A DNA stretch of 60,000 nucleotides from Apostichopus japonicus (GCF_037975245.1 NC_092576.1:6002001-6062000), one strand, 5' to 3'. Counted from the first letter of the stretch, positions 33,210 to 45,719 are shown. A program made the numbers and translations. Notes: a model not told the origin generated them from the letters alone.

Positions 33210-35060
33210 ATTGTATCACTACAAAATAGAGCAGTTTTTGGAGTAGCCTTGGTGAAAATTACCACAATCAGACTAAAACCACATAAATGTAATGATGTAA
33301 GCCAAACGGACCCAGAATACGTTTAGGGTCATGGTGAAAGCAAACTGTTACAAGAACTACATATTTCTCATCAATATGTGACCACTCTAACCTTTTTATG
33401 CTGATTAAAATGTTTGTCACTCCCCACACTTATGAACAATATATGGCAATATCTGAGTTACAGCAATATACTGATGTAAATTACCAGGACACTATTCTTG
33501 TTAAAATCAAGTGACTTGGCTTTCCGCAAGTAGTATGTGAGAAAGTAAGGATATGCTACGAAACCGAATCATTAGATGAATGTAACTTGATTATAATATC
33601 CAGAAGAAAATGTCAGCATAACTTATTTGTTGAAACACACCGTTCAAATTCAGACTTTTGTCAACAATGTACGTAAATGGATTAAATAGATAAAAGTGTT
33701 ATTTGAACGTTAACATACATGGTCATCCTGACATAAAATAGGTAATTAAAGATCAGATCCGTTTACTTCTAAAAGTATGTAAAATCCCACTGATTGAGAA
33801 AAAGTTACGCTTTGGCTGTATTCGTATTATCAGCACTATGACAATGAGATGATCACTTAGTATATTTATGCATCATAAGCTTCACATAAAGAGTGATGCA
33901 GGTCATTTCTTTAGATCAGAATTCAAGTTGTCCATGCAGTTCCCATGAAAACGTGTGACTCATATTTCACAGATCTCAGGTGTCAAGTTATGTATATAAC
34001 TATATATTATCTTACCTAACGTATCCAGAATGTCCGTTGAAGCTTGCGTCTTTAATTATTAATACTTTTATTTTCGCTGTTAGAACTACAGCTTACAATA
34101 CTCAGATGAGTAATGCAGTTTATATCTTATCAGCAACAGAGAATAATTCCAAAGATCGACAGAGTACAACAGCATCAACACAACAGCAACAGCAGCAACA
34201 ACAGCAACTACCCAAACCAACGAAAAAGGTGACAGAAGAAGAATTAAAAGGTATTTAAGATATCTATATTGACTTGATTACTGCATGGATTATTTACAAC
34301 TTTCAATAACTGTGCATTTAATTTTGACGTAAGAAGCAATGCGTTCTCAGTTTGGATTAGTAAGCTTCCTGTACTGCACTTGCATATAAATTTAATTTAT
34401 TGACCCATAATGAAATTTAATACGATTGTAAGACTGTTACTCATGAATCGACATTGTTCTTTCATGTTAAAGCCTAGTGCACGTAGTGTTTCAATTAATG
34501 GTATTTGGAACTCAGTACTATATTTCATTGTTTCACTACAAATTAGAGCAGTTTGCGGTGTTGCCTTGATGATGATAACCACTTTCAGACTAAAACCACG
34601 TAAATATAATGATGTAAGCCAAACGGGTCCAGAATGTTATTAGAGATTTTGGTGAAAACAAACTGTTACAAGAACTACAAATTTCAAATTAGTTTCATAT
34701 TGTTCTGATCAAAATGTGAGCACTCTAACCTATTTATGCTGATTTAACGTGTTCGTCACTTTCCGCACTTCATAACAATATATGGCAATATAGCAGTTAT
34801 AGCAATACACTAATGTAAATAACCAGGGCATTATTTTTGTTACAATCGGGTGATTTCACTTCCGGAATTATAGTCTAGGGAGAAAACATGGATAGGCTAA
34901 GAAACTTTGATGAGATTGAAATCATTGGATGAATATAACTTGATAATAGTATGTATTTAGACTTTGGTACCTATCATGGATTTGTTAAAGCTATTGACTA
35001 GCCAACATGTCATCATAACTTATTCTTTGAAACACACCGTTCAATGTCAGACTTTAGCCA
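33210..35060. repeat. Intragenic duplicated segment, upstream copy and hinge
   Basis: Two interleaved duplications surround the first tail exon. 33217-33740 (CACTACAAA.TAGAGCAGTTT to CAACAATGTACGT) matches 34535-35075, and 33714-34400 matches 35634-36330. The arrangement is a head-to-tail repeat of about 1.3-1.9 kb, with the minisatellite at 35.1-35.6 kb expanded between the copies. Confidence 0.7.
34119..34250 (+). CDS. Ig gene 1 candidate tail exon (copy 1), Gln-rich
   Basis: 132 bp, phase 1-1 if entered after ATGCAG at 34118. It encodes VYILSATENNSKDRQ, then a run of nine Gln and KKVTEEELK, ending in G|GTATTT. An alternative acceptor at 34091 adds nine codons and keeps the frame in this copy. 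Hydrophilic, as a cytoplasmic tail would be. No ITIM/ITAM consensus is present around the tyrosine. The CAG/CAA run (34179-34209) is a potentially variable trinucleotide tract. Confidence 0.55.
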
Positions 35061-35094
35061 ACGACGTACGTTATTGAGATGAAAACAGATCATT

Positions 35095-35610
35095 CAGATT
35101 CATCAGATTAAACAAATTAAACATATGAACAAATGAAATAGATGAAACAGATTAAACACATTAAACAGAAAAATAGATGAAATAGAGAAAATATGTGAAA
35201 TAGATTTTTTAAAAAGTAGGCAGATTAAACAGATATAAAAAAGAAACATGTGAAATAGAGGAAATAGATGAAACAGGTAAAACAGATTTATCAGCTTCAA
35301 CAAATCAAACAGATTAAACAGATTTAACAGATTAAACAGATGAAATATATGATATAGATTAAACCGATCAATCAGATGAAACAGATGAAATAGATAAAAT
35401 ACATGAAATAGAGGAAATAGATGAACTGAATTAAATAGATTAAACAGACTAAGCAGATTAAACATATGAAACAGGTGAAATAGATGAAACACGGTCAACA
35501 GATTAATCAGCTTAAACAGATTAAATAGATCAAATAGATGAAATTTATAAAGTAGATACAATAGATTAAACAGATTAAATAGATGAAGCAGATTAAAACA
35601 TTAACAAGAT
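35095..35610. repeat. ~9-bp period minisatellite (AGATTAAAC/AGATGAAAT)
   Basis: About 500 bp of degenerate 9-10-bp units such as AACAGATTA and AATAGATGA. On the minus strand it reads as low-complexity LFHLFNLF, which is not a gene. The same motif reappears at 59640-59940, in the corresponding part of gene 2. Confidence 0.9.
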
Positions 35611-36037
35611 TAAAGTGGTATTTGAATGTATATATACATGATCATCCTGACATAAGATAGGCAACTACATTTCTTTTCCTTCTAAACATTTTTTAGACAC
35701 GCCCATTTAGCCACAGTCACGCTTTGACTGTATTCCTATTATCAGCACTATGACAATGAGATGATCACTTTGTACATGTATGCATCATTACATTCACATA
35801 AAGAGTGGTGCGGGTCATTTCTTTAGTTCAAGTTGTCAATGCAGTTCCCGTGAAAACGAGTGACTCACATGCCACAGATCTCAGGCGTCAAGTTATGTAG
35901 GCTATATAACTATATACGATCTTACCTAACGTATTTAGACTGCCTGATATGCCGTTTGAAGCGTGTGTCTTTAATTATTAATATTTATATTTTCGCTGTT
36001 AGAACTACAGCTTGCAATACTTAGATGAGTAATACAG

Positions 36038-36160
36038 TTTATATCTTATCAGCAACAGAGAATAATTCCAAAGATCGACAGAGAACAACAAAAGCAACAC
36101 AACAGAAACAACAGCATCTACTCGAACCGACTATAAAGGTGACAGAAGAAGAATTAAAAG
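36038..36160 (+). CDS. Ig gene 1 candidate tail exon (copy 2)
   Basis: 123 bp, phase 1-1 (acceptor ATACAG, donor G|GTATCT). It encodes VYILSATENNSKDRQRTT and TIKVTEEELK and lacks the long Gln run of copy 1. The alternative upstream acceptor used as an option in copy 1 would read into TAG here. The two exons could be used together or alternatively without breaking frame. Confidence 0.5.
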
Positions 36161-37685
36161 GTATCTAAGCTATCTATATTTAGTTGATTAATTCATGGAT
36201 ATTTACAATTTCAATCACTGTGCATTTCATTTTGATGTAAGAAGCTATTCGTTCACAATTTGTATTATAAAGTTTCTTGTACTGCACTTGCATTTAAGTT
36301 TAAGTTATTGACGCAGAATCAAATTAAATAAGATTGTAAGACTGTTACTCATAAATCGACCTTGTTCTTTCATTGAAAGCCTTCTGTAAGCAAGTTATAA
36401 TTTTGAAAGACCAAACTCGAGATGTACACGATGGGATAGTAATGAGGTTGAAGGAAGCGTTTGAAAGACAGGTGAAAAACTTTTTATAAGGATTTCTATT
36501 ATTACTTTAATTTCGATTCAGTGTGAAGAGGAAATACAAAAATAATGCAACTAAGCTTGATGTTCTTTTGTCAAACCATGACAAGTGGTGGAAGGATCTG
36601 AAAATATTATACATTGAGAATATAGGTGACCGATCCGTAAATAGTTATCTTTATTATTTCATTCTATTTTGTTTAAACTTTCAAACTAAAACATTAGCCA
36701 CAATATCCACTAAGTTCATATATACATCTAACAAGTGCTTGCCTAATATGTTAACCGTTCAGTCATGTCTTAATTCATGATGTTTCGATATTTCAAAAAG
36801 CGACTTCACGTATTTTTTACTTTCAGTGAGTTAAAACTCTTGTTTACTTCTCTTAATACTTGTTTCTGTTGAAGCAATGATATGTGAAATGTTAAAACAA
36901 AATTGCCTGAATATAGTGTCCACTTGATTTTAGTAATTTTCAAACTCTATCGAAGAAAACTGCAAAGTGGATTAGCACGTTGTAATATATATACGATTTA
37001 ACTGATTAATAATTAGGTAAAATAATGGACTTCGTAATCATACACGTGATGTTGTAATAACTATCATGAAATATGTCAATTTGTTGTGTTTTTGTGAAGA
37101 ATAATTTTTAAACTTTAAATGCTTCAAGTTACGGCGATTAAGATATGAATATTACATAACTATGTGTAAAGTTGATATATATTAAATGAAAAAAAGTTTT
37201 TGTTGGTACAGAGGTGAGCAATGTTCCTTTGATTGTTGGTCATCTCCATTGTCAATTAGCCTTTTTCTTACCGATTCACATCATGTGTGGGGCTTACCTA
37301 TCTTAAATTAAACCTGCAGGCATAAATTCATTAAAAAGAATCATGGAGCCAAAAGCTCCAGGCATCGTCATATCAATATTATAAATAAACAATACCTGAG
37401 CTAATTTGAGACAACTGTCATGTTTCAATTTTCATATAAGGTTTCTTTTGTTACACGATATGTAAAGAAACACCATACTTAGATTGCTAAAGCAAGTATA
37501 AACTGCATTTTTGTTGGCCAATCTTTGAATTACTTTGTGATCTATCTTAGTTAGTCAATGATATAAACAATGTTGATAACGATTCGAGGTTCCTCATTCA
37601 TGTTTGCTCAAACTTATATTATGTAGTTAATTTCTTGAATAGGTTGACATTCAAAGGATTATACTGCGAGAAAGCTTTACTTCAG
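36161..37685 (+). other. Intronic DNA; possible small exon near 36522
   Basis: A frame after TTCAG at 36521 gives KRKYKNNATKLD and DKWWKDLKILYIENI, ending near a GT at about 36627. It looks protein-like, but its phase does not fit the preceding phase-1 exon, so it is left as a possibility. The remainder is AT-rich with nothing recognised. Confidence 0.35.
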
Positions 37686-37854
37686 TTGAAGAAAACGGTG
37701 GAGCTGTTAATCTAAGCTCTGGGGCAGTTTTACCTCCGCTTAACACTTTGAAAGGATTGAGCTTTGAAAACGAAAAATGGCAACAATGGGACTTAACCAA
37801 ATTGATAAGTATCCTGCAATATGCTTGTCACAGCAGTTCACCGACCGATATCAA
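37686..37854 (+). CDS. Candidate exon of unknown tail sequence
   Basis: After the pyrimidine-rich acceptor CTTTACTTCAG a phase-1 frame gives VEENGGAVNLSSGAVLPPL and continues with NEKWQQWDLTKL up to a GTATGC donor at 37855. An upstream acceptor at 37642 also keeps the frame open. The end phase does not match the next candidate exon (39853), so an intermediate exon or a different donor would be needed. No known domain. Confidence 0.35.
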
Positions 37855-39852
37855 GTATGCGTTGTTACTTTGAACAGTCGACTACTGTTCATAATGTCTG
37901 AGAAAGAGTTACATTTATTCAATTTACCTATTTGTTGGAATAATTACTGTAACAACTATATGTGAAGACATTTTAGCAGCATGTCGAACCGTCTCGTGCT
38001 TACTCACACACAATAACACGTACAAAATATACCTCATTTAGATAATTGATTGATTTATCTACCAAAGAAATTCGGTGGTATGCTCCTTCGTTTGAGCAGG
38101 CTGCATCAGATATGAAATGAAACCAAAATGATAAAAATACTCGAACCCGCATTTGTGGACTTAACAATAAAAGTATAATATTGCACACCTTTCAGTTTAT
38201 CTAATAGCAAAACATTGACGAAGTAATACAATTTTTTTCTCAAAGGATTGAAAGAATTCTGCTGCCCTCTAAATTTGAGAACAAGTTGAGCACGGTACAA
38301 CAGAAGCCGCGTGGTAAGAATGCAGTTTAACAAATTACTGTTACAAATATATTGATCTTTACATGTAATTGTTGATGAGGTGAAATGAAGTTGTGTAACT
38401 GATTGCATCTGCACGATTAAGAGCAAATGACTTATGCGTTTATGATTATCCTGTGTTCAACTGGTTTGAGAAAAATTAGTAAAACACGCAAAAAGGAGAT
38501 TTCTTCACGTCTTTATCTAAAACCCTAAAGCTACATTTTTACCTACTGGGCTCATATTTGCTTTCGTCGGGCATAATGCCAGTAGCATAGCGCATTTCTT
38601 ATCGAAGCCAAATAGATTAATGCGATGGTAATTGTACGTGCATTTTGGTATGTTGTGGGCATGTGCGACACGCTTTGTATAAACACTTCAAGTCTAAAAG
38701 AACATGATGGTTTAATGTCATACTTGGGATATTGATCCAATTTAGTAAACAGAAGAAAAATTCTTTGCTTCAAAAGTGAAATGAAGTAAACGAAGGCCAA
38801 AGCTTTAAAATCTTTTTAAACACAATGCGTTAAAAAGTACAGTTTGGATGAAATTTATAGGTGGTAGCTGATATAACGTAATGAATACAAGAATTCTATA
38901 TTTTTTGTTATTCTTCTTTCTTTCTTTTTATTTATTTATCTATTTATTTACTTATTTTTTTGGGCGAGGCGGGTGGGGGTATTTGAGGTAAACACTCAGT
39001 TGATAAGAGTATATTTACATTGTAATTGACCTCTGGACTGTACAAACACAGTACCAGACCAGTGTATAATCCATAAGGGGTCTCAATTAGGTACATTGCT
39101 TTCATGTTTGTTCAATTGATATTTTCGTCGTATAATGTTTCAGCATCTATTTATGGTTTGAAGAAAATTATATTTGTTTTAAGCTCCAGTAGTACTATGT
39201 AGATAAGGTTGGATTGTCATCTAATCATGGGTGCATTAATCACTTTTTTTCCTGAAAGGGGAGGGCGGAAGGGAGGTAGTGAGTGTTCACCTTTGCAGTC
39301 ATGGTGGGACATACGTACATGTGCGATATCTCACGAAAGGGAATACGAACGGTCCACATATCCGAAGAAAGTTGTTTGTGCTTGGAGAAGGCCGAGTGGG
39401 AAAACCGAGTTAAAAATTCTATAGAATAGCAACTCGGATAGATATCAGATCATTAACAGATTTTCAAATTACGTTCTCCAATAATCAATGCATTTGCCAT
39501 CGGCCTCTTTTCTTCCTATTGTTAGCATTAGGCAGAACACCGAGAGTTGACGACATGCACAGTCCCATGTGGAAGGGTGTTTTTAGCAAATATGAGTTGT
39601 GAACAGGACGCCAGTATAACTAGTGAGGGAGTAATAAAGGAATGTCAAGAAGACTATTACTTGTGCCACAAATACAGATGGCACAATTTATCTGTAGAGT
39701 CGGGAATTACTAGGTTTATCAATTAAAGTCTTCAAAACTTAAATAAATGTTATATGTCCGGATGTAGCTGACAAAACGGGCTTGTACTAAATGTTTGACA
39801 CATTCAAGTTTCCATAGATACTATGAAAAACTCCTTTTACGGTCTCTTTCAG
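37855..39852. other. No exon recognised
   Basis: AT-rich DNA. A short frame at about 39370-39412 (KLFVLGEGRVGK) resembles a P-loop but stops at once. A TTTA/TTTC-rich patch lies at 38900-38960. Confidence 0.4.
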
Positions 39853-39920
39853 TCGAGTGGCAAACTGGTTATGCACCTGCAGGAGTACTGCGTTTGAATT
39901 ACGATACTGAACAGTGGGAG
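39853..39920 (+). CDS. 3'-terminal gene part, exon A
   Basis: 68 bp between CTCTTTCAG and GAG|GTATGT. It enters in phase 1 and leaves in phase 0. The translation includes EWQTGYAPAGVLRLNYDTEQ. It is followed by two more exons in phase 0 that end in a stop codon, which makes chance unlikely. The domain is not recognised. Likely the end of the tail of Ig gene 1, or of another gene. Confidence 0.6.
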
Positions 39921-40136
39921 GTATGTCTTGGTAACAAAATGTTATTTGAAGATATCATTTTAAATATACTACTTTCTAAAGAGACTCTTTTACGCAGTAG
40001 AAGAAAACTAACATGGTCAAATTCATTTGGGTTCGTCTTAGTAACAACCTTCAAGTTGCTGCTAAGGTCTTCTTGCATAAATACCAATGGAAGTGATGTG
40101 TACTAATCACATTGTTATTTGTTTTTTTTCACACAG

Positions 40137-40181
40137 AGTACTGCAAACGGTCCTTTGAAATATTATCAATATAAAGAGCTT
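40137..40181 (+). CDS. 3'-terminal gene part, exon B
   Basis: 45 bp, phase 0-0, after a long pyrimidine tract (TTTTTTTTCACACAG) and before T|GTAAGT. It encodes STANGPLKYYQYKEL, with three tyrosines in four residues. Confidence 0.6.
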
Positions 40182-40286
40182 GTAAGTAAACATAACTTAG
40201 TAAAATATATATGCCCGTTAAATAAAGAATAAGAACAGTTGAAGTCAACAACAATCTATCCATCCAACGACTCTCACGTTTTTCAG

Positions 40287-40400
40287 GAGAGACGCAATTA
40301 CGTGTTACCTCTGAGGAGGGCAGTTGCGCCACGGCTTTTCAGAAGATATGATAGACAGAAAAGCAGTGACCTGGATGTAACAGAAATTGTTAAGAAGTAG
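40287..40400 (+). CDS. 3'-terminal gene part, exon C with stop
   Basis: 114 bp after CGTTTTTCAG. It encodes ERRNYVLPLRRAVAPRLF, then a short basic/acidic end ...DLDVTEIVKK and TAG at 40398-40400. No poly(A) signal is obvious in the next 150 bp. Confidence 0.6.
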   Translation, partial: ERRNYVLPLRRAVAPRLFRRYDRQKSSDLDVTEIVKK

Positions 40401-40589
40401 ATTTAATAGCCCATTCTTTCGTTTTTATCAATGAGACGGCTTCAAATGTGTGTAGATTTTGATAAACTGTATATTGATATCTTACCTTTAGAACAAAGTC
40501 AACCAAAGTAACAACAATGAAGTGTTAGAATTACCTTGTGCCAAGAACAAGAAGATCAGTGAATTACACTGAATATTCATATGCAAAAT

Positions 40590-40660
40590 CGTAATTGTAA
40601 TCGTAATGAGTTGGAAAATCAAGAACAGTGAAAAAACTTCCAGCCTCCACCGGGATTCGA
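40590..40660 (-). mobile_element. Truncated tRNA-derived SINE, inverted copy
   Basis: The reverse complement reads TCGAATCCCGGTGGAGGCTG and then a tail including CACTGTTCTTGATTTTCCAA, matching the plus-strand copy at 40878-40945. The A-box half is missing. Confidence 0.6.
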
Positions 40661-40824
40661 TAGGAATCACAATTGATTTCGAGTTGGTTAGCATCATGTT
40701 TGATCTCTAGAGTAAGGCAAAATATGTCACCAAAAACAGAACTAGTATTGTTCGATACAGGTGACAAACGCCTACAGTGGAATTACGACCTTCCTTACCG
40801 GTTTCAAACCTCTGGACATACAAT

Positions 40825-40945
40825 CAGCGTCTATAGCCTAATGGTTAGGGTGTCCGCCTACAGAACGGGAGGCCCGGGTTAGAATCCCGGTGGAGGCTGG
40901 AAGTTTGTTCACTGTTCTTGATTTTCCAACTCATTTCGATTTTCA
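40825..40945 (+). mobile_element. tRNA-derived SINE
   Basis: A tRNA-like head has a perfect A box (TAGCCTAATGG at 40834-40844, consensus TRGYNNARNGG) and a near-perfect B box (GTTAGAATC at 40878-40886, one mismatch to GWTCRANNC), flanked by pairing CCCGG/CCGG T-arm bases. It is followed by a non-tRNA tail and a (TA)n tract. The cloverleaf is imperfect, so this is a SINE or tRNA pseudogene and not a functional tRNA. It is paired with an inverted truncated copy 220 bp upstream. Confidence 0.65.
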
Positions 40946-41034
40946 TTTATATATATATATATATATATACAAATATATATATATATTTATATATATATTT
41001 ATATATATTAATATATATATGTATATTTATATGT

Positions 41035-41106
<72 letters not shown>
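40946..41106. repeat. (TA)n microsatellite
   Basis: About 160 bp of imperfect TA/TATATT repeats directly after the SINE tail. Confidence 0.95.
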
Positions 41107-41108
<2 letters not shown>

Positions 41109-44100
41109 CAATATTAAACTGTTGTTTCACATCTTAATTTTCATTTAAAGAGGTTTGAGGTAAGTGGTTTATTTATCATGCTGTAATAACTCTCCTTAAA
41201 GCCATGGTTTCCTAACTCCTAACTTATAGACATCTTCTGTCCAATCAAAGTTAAAATGGTGGTTGGAGATTTAATATGAATGAGTTATTACCTCTTGCAG
41301 ATTGAATTACTACTAGTACGCCACTTAAAACCCCAAAGTATAGAGTACCCTTATAAAGACATTAAGTTTACTTTTCTGTATTAAACGTTTGTGTGATTGC
41401 CGTTGGCAAAAGATACTGTAAAATTAGCTACTTCACAAGAAACGAACTGTAATAAAGTAGATAAATACACAAGAATAAGTTCACTTCCAATTTCAAGAGA
41501 AAACATTTAATTCTCGTTTGCTCTCCCGTGTTAGTTTTGCATGATCTGTGTATGTGGGTGATAATATTGAAGTTCATGTCTTACACTTGTATTACAGAAA
41601 GAGAGGGCAAATAAAGACATGGTAAGTAAAACGGTAGATTTATTATTCCATTATATCTTCCATCAGTTTCTTTACGAAAAGGTAATGATTCAATAGATTT
41701 TGTGGTAAATTTGCTTAATTATCAACCAAAAGATTGAACGTCAGAGTTAAATGTAAGGATTTGTATATGTTTATACAATTGGAAATGTGTATACCACTTT
41801 CTGCTATTCAATAATGTGATCCATAATATTTTGGTGGGACGAGATATGGTTTTTTAGTGTAAAATCAATACACTCTTGCCGCCCTCTCGTTTTTCCTTTC
41901 CACCACAATAGGTTAGGACAAATATTTACCTTAATGACCATAGGGATAGCAGTTGCATGGTGGGCTGGCGGGGCGTCAGCCCCCTCCCCCCCCCCCCCTT
42001 TTGGCACTGCTAAAATACGGTTTCGCAAAATAATAATCGAGCAAAAAACCTTCAGAAAAAATTGGCTTTAACCAGTCAATATTTGATCAGGCTTATATTT
42101 ACACAAGGAGCATAGCTGCATCAAACATCGGTACTGTCTTCAAATAAATACCCATTTTAAAACCGTACTTGGAATTAAAAATAATCTTCGAATGATCTGT
42201 TTTGTTACACACGCATACTCCAAAATATATTATTTCGTCAAAATTACACGGCTACACTACTACACTTAGTACCACCCTGTCATACTTAACGCCAGACTAC
42301 TGTACGTTAAATTTAAAACCTTACCCATAGTCAAGCGATTATTTGCTTGTTACACATACCCCATAAGTCATAATGTTGGAGGAGAGAGTAGATATTTTGA
42401 AATAACCAAATGTCGTACAATAAAGTCGACGTTTTGAAAATTATAGGACGTACTTTTGAGGAAATGTTTGAAAGTTTCAGGTATAGTCGTTTAAATTTGC
42501 AGGAAAAAAACAGTCAACAGTTTTAGAATATAGAAGTTTGATATAAAATAGTCGAAATTTTTAAATATAACTAGAGACATAATTTCTTATTCTTTGGTAA
42601 GAAATCAAACAGGGGGTAAAAAAAAAGTCGATGAGATCGTCATTTGGAGATGAAAAAACAGAAATGTTGGGTATTACAACTTAGACTTCCGAGAAAAAAT
42701 GCTGAAATGATATGAACAAAAGCGAAGTTTAGGGGGTGAAGAAGTCACAATTTAAAAGATAAAATGTTGAAGTATACCATCTGAAGTGGCCTAACGAAGC
42801 ATCAACAAAAGTAAACTTAGTCTAGCAACGATACCCAAACTGGCAACTGGTTATGATTCTCCCCTCCCATCCAACTGCCCGTTCTTTTGATAGCGCCCCT
42901 ATACTTACCTCACTGTCCGTTGCTGTTAAGTTTGCCTTTGACTTCACAAAGGAAAAACTTCGAGAAATCTCGGTCATAGTCCCCGTTCTAAAATGGGATC
43001 CACCGTTTTTGGACTCACGCGTAAGAGGTAGTAAACTTAATTTGATGCCTTAACTGGTTGTATTCTATGACACGTGATTCCATTCCATTACCTGTACAAA
43101 TTGCAACAAATTAATTTTTTACCGCAACTAGTATTTTTAGGTATAACTTTGTGTAGTAAAGTTGGTTAAGATGTAAATTGCTGTGTAAGCAAGCAATACA
43201 TACCTGCTATGTATTTGCTATGCGTAGGAAATAATTGCTCCTAAGAAATATATACTGTTGTTTAACACAGAGTGACACGAACCTTAAAATGCATTACTAC
43301 ATGGTTAGTGATTAAAATCACAGGAGTCAGAGGTAACTTTATAGAAAGAAAAGCAATTGGAAATATTAAGTGCTAGAATATATACACTATGAAGCATTGC
43401 CTACACACCTGTAATATTATTTGGGATTCTCGATTGGTGTAGACTTTATAAGATGTGTTAGGAATCCTTTGTCTCAGAAATAACACATCCGCATTTCCTG
43501 ATCAAGGAGTTGAACCACATATAGGTTTTAGAGTTAGAGAGGAACGACGTTGCTCATTGCAAATAGTGATATAAATCCTCTGATATGTCTAGACAGTCTG
43601 ATCAATGAGTGAATTCTCTTTCAATCTGTAGAATAAATTGTGTTGAGAAAATTGGCAGAAAGTATTCTTAATGTTGGAGGGATTCACAAATTATATGTAG
43701 ATATAAATAAATGCTGTATCAATCCTAATTTCCAGAAAGTCGAAGTACAAACAAATAGTGTGTGTGGGAGGGTGGGGGTGGGGGTGGTTACAAATTATGA
43801 CTTTAACAACTGATTTGTATTAACTAGAAACGTAGACGGGAGGGGAGCCGACTGAGGCCTGGGTGCAAACATGATTGGGGATGCCCTCATTGCCCTCCCC
43901 AACCCTCATGCCCTCCCCGTCCCTTTGATGCTGCCACTGCGGTTATGACTTTAAATGGTAGATATGTTCACAACAAGGTAGTGTGGTTACCATGGTGAAA
44001 TTTATATGATAACATGGTAGAACACCGATCCTAAACTCATGCGATTACAACATTGCTAAGCTGAAAGACATTTAAGTTAGATCATTTTATAATTCATTGC

Positions 44101-44430
44101 ATGTGTTGACTTTAAATGCAATGTGAATTATAGAATAACTCAAATCAGCTTGTAACGCACGGTTTCAATGTTTATAATGTTGTGTTTTGCTACATAAAGC
44201 AAGCTAATTTTCTTTGTTCATGTTGATCATATTCCATATTTTAATGTTGTCTGTGATAATATTCTTACCCATTTGTTGCTTTTCAGACCGACCAAACAGA
44301 AAAGTAAGTCTTTAAACTGCGGTTCAATTATGTACCTTATCCGAACTGATAAACCATGTTCTATATAGATTCAGAGGTCACAACATCATATATTATGTGT
44401 TGTAAAAAATTTCTAACAACTACAAGTATA
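41107..44430. other. No gene seen
   Basis: AT-rich DNA without supported exons. A G/C-rich patch at 41955-42005 (GGGGCGTCAGCCCCC then a C run) resembles repeat ends at 6.3 and 17.9 kb. A GTGGGGG-type purine run lies at 43760-43790. Confidence 0.4.
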
Positions 44431-45065
44431 CCTCAATACAACTGTCGTCATCTGTTCACAAACAATTAGCTACAATACAATTGTCGTCTATGTACAATCA
44501 GTAAGCTATACAGTACTAATGGCGTCTGTTGTGTTGAATCAGGTAGCTACAATACAATTGTCGTCTATGTACAATCAGTAAGCTAAACAGTACTAATGTC
44601 GTTATTTGTGTACAATCATCTAGCTACAATACAATTGTCGTCTATGTACAATCAGTAAGCTATATAGTACTTGCCGTTATTTGTGTACAATCAGTTAGCT
44701 ACAATACAATTGTCGTCTGTGTACAATCAGTAAGCTATACAGTACTAATGTCGTTATGTGTGTACAATCAGTTAGCTACAATACAATTGTCGTCTGTGTA
44801 CAATCAGTAAGCTAGACAGTACTAATGTCGTTATTTGTGTACAATCAGTTAGCTACAATACAATTGTCGTCTGTGTACAATCAGTAAGCTAAACAGTACT
44901 AATCTCATTATGTGCGTACAATCATTTAGCTACAATTCAATTGTCGTCTGTGTACAGTCAGTAAGCTATACAGTACTAATGTCGCTATGTGTGTACAATC
45001 AGTTGGCTACAATACAATTGTCGTCTGTGAACAATCAGTAAGCTATACAGTACAATTGTCGTCAT
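44431..45065. repeat. 77-bp tandem array, copy B
   Basis: About eight units of the repeat also seen at 2705-3090. Halves carry GTCTGTGTACAATCAGTAAG and TGTACAATCAGTTAGCTAC. It is longer than copy A. Confidence 0.9.
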
Positions 45066-45719
45066 TTATTTACGATCAGTAAACTGCACTACACATGTCG
45101 TTCTTTGTGCACATTCACTAAGCTAATGTATAGTGTTTAGAGTAAATGCTAATCACTGAGAGATGATACAATTGTTAATGCGTGTAGCATGCATTTACTA
45201 TGGTCGTATTTATTCACATATTTGAAAATTTCATTTTATTAGAGCATAGCTTTTGGAAGACTCGGATTATGAACAATCTCCATCCGATGTGAAAGTTTGA
45301 AATTTGAAAGGCAGGAGGACGAAGTCCACATGATGCAGCTGAATCATCTCTCGTTTTAACAGATAGGACTAAGAAATATCAGGACGAATGCAGCTTTGCA
45401 CGTAAACACGCAAGGAATCTTCAATTAATTTATTACCCCATATTGAGTACAAAGAGGCTATTGTTTTTGAGAATTTTAAAGGTCATTTGAGGTCACTGGA
45501 GGTCAAAATGTATATTCATAATAAACACAATATCAGGTAATCTTCAACAGATCTCATACTTAGCATGTGGATGTATCATATTGAGTAGAAGGTGTCTGTT
45601 ATTTTCTGAAGGGAAAGGAAGCTTTATCCAACATCTTACAAAATTAAAAGCAGAACTTCGTAAAAACAATATCTTCAGAAGGTGAATGGAATATATGCGA
45701 TGGTAACGGAGTCGGGTGA

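Larger units (their letters stand above)
29343..40400 (+). pseudogene. Ig-superfamily receptor gene 1 (span; exon 3 frameshifted)
   Basis: Gene-level entry for a type I membrane receptor: signal peptide, one V-like and two further Ig domains, a TM helix and tail exons. Exons 1, 2 and 4 are intact with phase-1 boundaries, and exon 3 has a single-base deletion near 31695 relative to the paralogue at 57298. The lesion creates a stop at 31700-31702, so only the signal peptide, the V domain and part of the second Ig domain would be made, unless RNA splicing avoids it. Candidate tail exons follow at 34.1, 36.0, 37.7 and 39.9-40.4 kb, the last three in matching phase and ending in TAG at 40398. Linking them to this gene is inference. 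Extracellular recognition is the likely role, but no ligand can be named. Confidence 0.7.

Noticed and set aside
35103-35561. 152-codon minus-strand open frame of LFHLFNLF type
   Set aside because: Direct product of a ~9-bp AT-rich minisatellite; period-3-compatible repeats stay open by construction.
39340-39424. P-loop-like peptide GEGRVGK
   Set aside because: The frame ends within three codons and no further GTPase or kinase motif is found; too short to call.
40825-40900. Functional tRNA gene
   Set aside because: The anticodon stem does not pair well, the B box has a mismatch, and a SINE-like tail and inverted partner are present.
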